From: CBDFKU01 sp965248975
GTDB lineage: Bacteria; Chloroflexota; Dehalococcoidia; Lucifugimonadales; JAGWBF01
DNA: 64,000 nucleotides
Direction of reading: 5' to 3'
Assembly: GCA_965248975.1 (NCBI GenBank)
Contig: CBDFKU010000015.1
Span: forward strand, 62,001-126,000
In this document: positions 61,799 through 64,000 of the stretch, one piece after another
Numbering within the stretch: the stretch's first letter is position 1
Layout of the letters: every line of letters starts with the position of its first letter
Notes under the pieces: model-generated
The model's database searches: none
What the model was told of the DNA's origin: nothing
Seen by the model: only the letters and a program-made list of their open reading frames with translations
Program-made: the position numbers and the translations under genes

Positions 61799-61886
61799 GG
61801 TTCGACAAGCTCACCATGAGCGGGAGCGCCCATCGATCCCTGAACGGGGAAAGGCACCCCGCCGCTCGCTCTGAGCCCGTCGAAGG
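61799..61886. repeat. 88-bp imperfect inverted repeat in a divergent intergenic region
   Basis: Arms at 61799-61823 and 61862-61886 match at 17 of 25 positions. The matching blocks are TTCGAC, GCTCA and GAGCGG. This CGAC-GCTCA-type sequence resembles small palindromic repeats scattered in many bacterial genomes. The region between VOC and Gfo genes (61704-62012) has nothing else recognisable except -10-like boxes TATACT 61947-61952 and TATAAT 61966-61971. Confidence 0.72.
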
Positions 61887-62012
61887 GCTCACTGTAAGTC
61901 GATCCCGCCGGACTGGGACGAGACCTCCTGTTCTTACCATCTGGACTATACTGTGTTTATGAACATATAATCGATAATCGAAACCAGCAGCTTGGTACGG
62001 AGGGGTGACGAC

Positions 62013-63056
62013 ATGGCCGACGGGGTTATCAGAGTGGGTATCGTCGGCGCCGGGGACAACACCCGCGTCCGGCACATCCCGGGACTGCGGGCAATAGACG
62101 GCGTGGAAATTGTCAGCGTCTGCAACCGCAGCCGGGAGTCCAGCCAGCGCGTGGCAAGCCAGTTCGAGATTCCCAGGGTCCACGACAGCTGGCTGGACCT
62201 GGTCCAGTCCGACGACATCGACGCCGTCTGCATCGGCACCTGGCCCTACCTGCATTGCCCCGTTACCCTGGCTGCCCTGGAAAACGAAAAGCACGTGTTA
62301 TGTGAAGCCCGCATGGCGATGAGCGCCCGGGAAGCCCGGACGATGCTGGACGCCTCCCGCCGCAAGCCCCACCTGGTGGCTCAGATAGTGCCGTCTCCCC
62401 TGACCTTCAAGGTCGACGCCACCATTGAGGATCTGGTGGCCGGCGGCTACCTCGGCGACCTGCTGTCCATCGACATAAGAGTCGAGCAGAGCGCCTTTGT
62501 TGACCGTGAGAAGGCCATGCACTGGCGGGAGAATAGGGACCTGAGCGGCTACAACATCCTGATGATGGGCGTGTGGTACGAGGCCCTGATCCGCTGGGTC
62601 GGCCCCGCGACGAAGGTCTCCGCCATGACCAAGGTCTGCGTGCAAGAGCGCCGAGACGATGATGGGAACCGCCACGTGGTCACGGTGCCCGACCACGCGG
62701 ACGTCCTCTGCCAGATGGCCTGCGGTGCCCAGGCCCACCTGCGTTTCAGCACCGTCACTGGCCTGGCCCGGAACAGCGAGGTGTGGCTGTACGGCACCGA
62801 GGGCACTCTTCGCCTGGAGGGGCCTCCTTCTCTCGCCCTCTACGGAGGCAGACGGGGCGACGCCTCTCTCGCCGAGCTACCCGTCCCGCCGGAGAAGCAG
62901 GGCGGCTGGCGGGTGGAAGAGGAGTTTATCAACGCCATACGAGGGGTCGAAAAGGTGACCCGCACCCCCTTCGAGGTCGGAGTCCACTACATGGAGTTCA
63001 CCGAGGCCGTCACCCGCAGCGCTCAGACCGGAAGGGCCGTCCCGCTGCCCCTATGA
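62013..63056 (+). CDS. Gfo/Idh/MocA family oxidoreductase
   Basis: 347-residue NAD(P)-dependent oxidoreductase from ATG 62013, which has GGAGGGG 7 bp upstream. The Rossmann motif is RVGIVGAGDNTRVRHIPGL at about 6-24. In the position of the usual EKP catalytic motif the sequence reads CEARMAMS, so the conserved Lys and Pro are replaced. The C-terminal domain is otherwise typical, with a WRENRDLSGYNILMMGVWYEA stretch. It may therefore bind sugar-like ligands with altered or no dehydrogenase activity. Divergent from the VOC gene. Confidence 0.87.
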   Translation: MADGVIRVGIVGAGDNTRVRHIPGLRAIDGVEIVSVCNRSRESSQRVASQFEIPRVHDSWLDLVQSDDIDAVCIGTWPYLHCPVTLAALENEKHVLCEARMAMSAREARTMLDASRRKPHLVAQIVPSPLTFKVDATIEDLVAGGYLGDLLSIDIRVEQSAFVDREKAMHWRENRDLSGYNILMMGVWYEALIRWVGPATKVSAMTKVCVQERRDDDGNRHVVTVPDHADVLCQMACGAQAHLRFSTVTGLARNSEVWLYGTEGTLRLEGPPSLALYGGRRGDASLAELPVPPEKQGGWRVEEEFINAIRGVEKVTRTPFEVGVHYMEFTEAVTRSAQTGRAVPLPL

Positions 63057-63066
63057 TATAATCTCC

Positions 63067-64000
63067 ATGTCCCGGAAGGGCAGGTACACTTTCTTGAGAC
63101 TCACGATCCGGTCCAGGTACGCGCTATCTCTCCTGATACCCTTCATGGTTGTGGCGGCTCTAGCTGCCTGCGGAGGAAGGCAACAGACCGATCCCCAGGC
63201 CGACCCCCAGGTCAACCACGATGAAGAGAACACACCCGTCCTGGAAACTCCCACCCTCGCACCGACAGTGGTCCCTACGGCCACCCCCGAGTATCCTCGA
63301 CCAGAGACTGGGAGCACCGTGAACAGAATCGCCTACACCGGCTCAGACGGCAATATTTTCACCATCAACCCCGACGGCACCGACTCCCGCCGTCTGACCA
63401 TCACCGACCTGAGAGTGGGTCCCGGCGGCCACATCTTGGGCCAGGGATTGGACCACCAGGTCTTCTACACCTGGCCCACCTGGTCTCCCGACGGTAGCTC
63501 TCTGGCCGCCTCGCGGGTCGTCGTTGCAGCCGACTTCGTGTCCTTCGCGCTGGAAGTGGTCGACGCCGTCACCGGGAGGGCAACAGAAGTCTACGAAAAC
63601 GAGTCGGATACGGTGTCCATCGCCCAGGGCACCCCGCACTACATGTACTGGTCGCCCGATAGCAGTCGCCTGGCCTTTATCGCCGCCACACGGAACGAGC
63701 TGGTTATGTTTGCCGGCTCGCCCGCCGGGGACAGAACCCCGGATCGGGTCGTGGGCCGCGGACCCATCTACCCCTTGTGGACCCCGGACAGCGCGGCCAT
63801 CCTGATCCACAGGGGAGGGGAGCTACTACGGTCCTTTCCAGGGATCGGCGGTCCCACCCCCGAGATCCTGGCGACCGTAAGCCTGGGATTCAGGACACCT
63901 GCGTTATCGCCGGATGGGGCCCGTGTCGCCTACACCATGGATGACGAGGCCGGGAGCGCCGTCTTCGTAGGTGAGGTAGGACCGAGTTCTGCCGCCGGTG
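63067..64000 (+). CDS. Lipoprotein with WD40-like (TolB-type) beta-propeller, truncated by window end
   Basis: Starts at ATG 63067 and stays open through base 64000, so at least 311 codons are present and the end is missing. A basic N-terminus precedes a hydrophobic segment with a lipobox ALAAC (Cys at about residue 35), then a Thr/Pro-rich spacer. Repeats follow with the PD40 pattern: IAYTGSDGNIFTINPDGTDSRRLT, TWSPDGSSLA, WSPDSSRLAF and SPDGARVAYT (outline). Such propellers bind peptides or envelope partners. No partner gene is visible. Confidence 0.82.
   Translation, partial: MSRKGRYTFLRLTIRSRYALSLLIPFMVVAALAACGGRQQTDPQADPQVNHDEENTPVLETPTLAPTVVPTATPEYPRPETGSTVNRIAYTGSDGNIFTINPDGTDSRRLTITDLRVGPGGHILGQGLDHQVFYTWPTWSPDGSSLAASRVVVAADFVSFALEVVDAVTGRATEVYENESDTVSIAQGTPHYMYWSPDSSRLAFIAATRNELVMFAGSPAGDRTPDRVVGRGPIYPLWTPDSAAILIHRGGELLRSFPGIGGPTPEILATVSLGFRTPALSPDGARVAYTMDDEAGSAVFVGEVGPSSAAG

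Noticed and set aside
1..64000. tRNA, rRNA and CRISPR genes
   Set aside because: Scanning by eye found no cloverleaf with the GTTCGAATC-type T-arm, no rRNA sequence and no regular direct-repeat array; a tRNAscan or Infernal run could still find a missed one.

Overview
The window is high-GC bacterial DNA, densely packed with genes on both strands. The gene content points to a Chloroflexota bacterium, probably of the Dehalococcoidia/SAR202 type: lipoproteins with long Thr-Pro linkers, GldA/GldG-like ABC clusters, a CTP-type isoprenoid kinase, many small oxidoreductases, split molybdenum-hydroxylase subunits, and several conserved genes I cannot name. This placement is inferred from protein style, because no rRNA or other marker is present.

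Layout. 5-1354 encodes an M20 amidohydrolase. A compact minus-strand run (7056-1372) carries speD, speB, a site-2 protease, a cysteine desulfurase, a lipoprotein and a phytol/dolichol-kinase-like protein. A promoter region at about 7140-7220 separates it from a plus-strand series (7225-17810): a GldA/permease/GldG/DUF4340 transport cluster, cinA, a DUF2157 plus GDYXXLXY membrane pair, and a small SHOCT-like protein with a NatAB-type exporter. The minus-strand block 24268-18017 joins rimI, coaE, a NorQ/CbbQ-type AAA ATPase, a CoA-type Nudix hydrolase and a 1109-residue VWA protein. Then come a Thr-Pro lipoprotein with DUF5666-like repeats, a heterodimeric ABC exporter, and an IS630 element (30815-32039) inserted at a CTAG target.

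The second half is mainly metabolic. It holds a split TPP decarboxylase, RidA, a J-domain protein, a 973-residue FAD/Fe-S dehydrogenase, ribokinase, a Nudix protein, a GarR-like reductase, sucCD, pheS, a CADD-like pABA synthase candidate, pheT and moeA. After these come an ABC-2 exporter and a set of small enzymes: MaoC-like, flavin reductase, an alpha/beta-hydrolase relative, SRPBCC, a gamma-carbonic anhydrase and PCD. The end carries a zinc-ribbon NrtS-like protein, orphan coxS/coxM-like subunits, tartrate/D-malate dehydrogenase, a VOC protein, a Gfo/Idh/MocA oxidoreductase and a lipoprotein cut by the window edge.

The most notable points are these. A CADD homologue between pheS and pheT keeps every metal ligand and sacrificial residue I can recall for the chlamydial enzyme. 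A MoxR-VWA chaperone pair is packed with CoA-related genes. Five loci are broken by single-base indels, about seven of them in moeA. Small repeat elements sit inside a coding sequence, next to start codons, and in a divergent intergenic region. I found no tRNA, rRNA or CRISPR array.
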